Shown: positions 5,556 to 6,550 of the stretch, piece after piece
How positions within the stretch are numbered: the first letter of the stretch is position 1
Layout of the letters: the number at the start of each line of letters is the position of its first letter
Source of the DNA: Gammaproteobacteria bacterium
Lineage (GTDB): Bacteria; Pseudomonadota; Gammaproteobacteria; GRL18
Length of the DNA: 6,550 nucleotides
Direction of reading: 5' to 3'
NCBI GenBank assembly: GCA_027076245.1
Contig: JALTKC010000143.1
Span: 1 to 6,550 of the forward strand
Notes under the pieces: model-generated
The model's database searches: none
What the model saw: the letters and a program-made list of their open reading frames with translations, nothing else
What the model was told of the DNA's origin: nothing
Translations under genes and position numbers: made by a program

Positions 5556-6550
5556 ATGACAAAACATTATAACGAACAGGCCACTATTAATAACCATCCT
5601 GAACTGACCATGGGACGGATCAGGCATATCTATTTTATTGGTATTGGCGGTGCCGGTATGAGTGGTATTGCGGAAGTGATGCTGAATATGGGCTATCAGG
5701 TATCCGGTTCTGATCTTCAACTGTCCAGGGTAACTGAACGTTTGACTAAAGCCGGCGCGACTGTCTATCAGGGACATAATGCTCATCAGGTGGAACAGGC
5801 TCATGTTGTTGTGACTTCCACCGCTGTCAGTCAGGATAATCCGGAAGTGCTTCGGGCCAGAGAATTAAGAATACCTATTATTCCAAGGGCGGAAATGCTG
5901 GCAGAACTGATGCGTTTTCAATTTGGTATTGCTATTGCCGGAACACACGGTAAGACCACAACCACATCACTGGTGGCCAGTGTGCTGGCAGAAGGCGGAC
6001 TGGATCCGACCTTTGTTATTGGCGGTAAACTCAATAGTGCCGGTACCAATGCCAGGTTGGGCGGTAGTAAATACCTGGTGGCTGAAGCGGATGAAAGTGA
6101 TGCATCCTTTTTACATTTACAGCCCATGATTTCAGTGGTCACCAATATTGAAGCGGATCATATGGATACCTATGGTGGCGATTTTGAAAAACTGAAATCC
6201 ACCTTTAATGAGTTTTTACACCAGTTACCGTTTTATGGACTGGCGGTATTATGTATTGATGATCCGGTTGTGGCTGAACTGGTTCAGGATATTTCCAAGC
6301 CCGTTAAAACCTATGGTCTGGAAAATAAAGAGGCGGATGTTCGGGCCTTTAATATTGAACAGCAGTTTAACCGGACCTCGTTCAAGGTGTCCTGTAAAAA
6401 CACCGATGGTCAGCATAATGAGTGGTTATCGATCACATTAAATATGCCCGGTCTGCATAATGTGCAGAATGCTCTGGCTGCGATTACCATTGCCGATGAA
6501 CTGGGTGTAGAGAAACAGAAAATTGCACAGGCTCTGGAAAAATTTGCAGG
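5556..6550 (+). CDS. murC: MurC, UDP-N-acetylmuramate--L-alanine ligase (5' part, cut by the window edge)
   Basis: Cytoplasmic ligase that commits UDP-MurNAc to peptide assembly by adding L-Ala with ATP. The frame stays open from 5556 to the last base, giving 331 codons plus two bases, about two thirds of a protein near 490 residues. Seen in order: Rossmann-like UDP-binding motif FIGIGGAGMSGIAE (27-40); IPRAEMLAELMRF (109-121); P-loop IAGTHGKTTTT (127-137, with Lys133); AEADESDASFLHLQP (176-190); NIEADHMDTY (197-206); and, at the start of the C-terminal domain, GLHNVQNALAA (299-309). The GTHGKTTTT form of the P-loop and the ADESDASF motif separate it from the other Mur ligases in the window. 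The ATG at 5556 gives an N-terminus of about the E. coli length and has a ribosome-binding site 7 nt upstream. The missing 3' end is an edge effect. murB or a murC-murB fusion would be expected next, but this is not visible. Confidence 0.97.
   Translation, partial: MTKHYNEQATINNHPELTMGRIRHIYFIGIGGAGMSGIAEVMLNMGYQVSGSDLQLSRVTERLTKAGATVYQGHNAHQVEQAHVVVTSTAVSQDNPEVLRARELRIPIIPRAEMLAELMRFQFGIAIAGTHGKTTTTSLVASVLAEGGLDPTFVIGGKLNSAGTNARLGGSKYLVAEADESDASFLHLQPMISVVTNIEADHMDTYGGDFEKLKSTFNEFLHQLPFYGLAVLCIDDPVVAELVQDISKPVKTYGLENKEADVRAFNIEQQFNRTSFKVSCKNTDGQHNEWLSITLNMPGLHNVQNALAAITIADELGVEKQKIAQALEKFA

Noticed and set aside
1..6550. Search for mobile elements, CRISPR arrays, tRNA/rRNA genes, attachment sites or a defence system
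   Set aside because: The window is almost wholly filled by six core cell-wall genes; no transposase, spaced direct repeats, tRNA-like fold or accessory gene was seen. The tandem repeat has no spacers, so it is not a CRISPR.

Overview
This window is a stretch of the division and cell-wall (dcw) cluster of a gammaproteobacterium. All six genes lie on the + strand in the canonical order murF (3' end), mraY, murD, ftsW, murG, murC (5' part). Every gene is recognisable from family motifs. MraY (360 residues) and the visible part of MurC resemble the E. coli proteins most closely. The sequence has moderate GC and is rich in TTA/CTG leucine codons. MurD, FtsW and MurG are all longer than in E. coli, so a non-enteric gammaproteobacterium is likely. 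I cannot name the genus from the sequence alone.

Layout: the C-terminal domain of MurF runs from the left edge to 395. Its stop shares one base with the mraY start (TAATG). mraY (395-1477) is followed by the only real gap, 69 nt, which holds three perfect copies of an 18-bp tandem repeat. murD (1547-3022) overlaps ftsW by 11 nt, ftsW (3012-4418) overlaps murG by 4 nt (ATGA), and murG (4415-5551) is followed after 4 nt by murC (5556 to the right edge, incomplete). Clear Shine-Dalgarno sequences precede ftsW, murG and murC, a reasonable one precedes mraY, and none is evident before murD. No internal promoter or terminator was found, which fits one polycistronic transcript with translational coupling.

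How the genes work together: MurC, MurD and MurF are cytoplasmic ATP-dependent amino-acid ligases that build UDP-MurNAc-pentapeptide (MurE, not in the window, acts between MurD and MurF). MraY moves phospho-MurNAc-pentapeptide onto undecaprenyl phosphate to form lipid I. MurG adds GlcNAc to form lipid II. FtsW, a SEDS glycosyltransferase, polymerises lipid II into glycan strands at the septum.

I did not find an undescribed system here; this is core, conserved chromosome. The items worth a second look are small: the 18-bp tandem repeat between mraY and murD, the lack of a normal ribosome-binding site for murD, a long basic N-terminal tail on FtsW, and extra lengths in MurD and MurG. There is no gene-free stretch longer than 69 nt.
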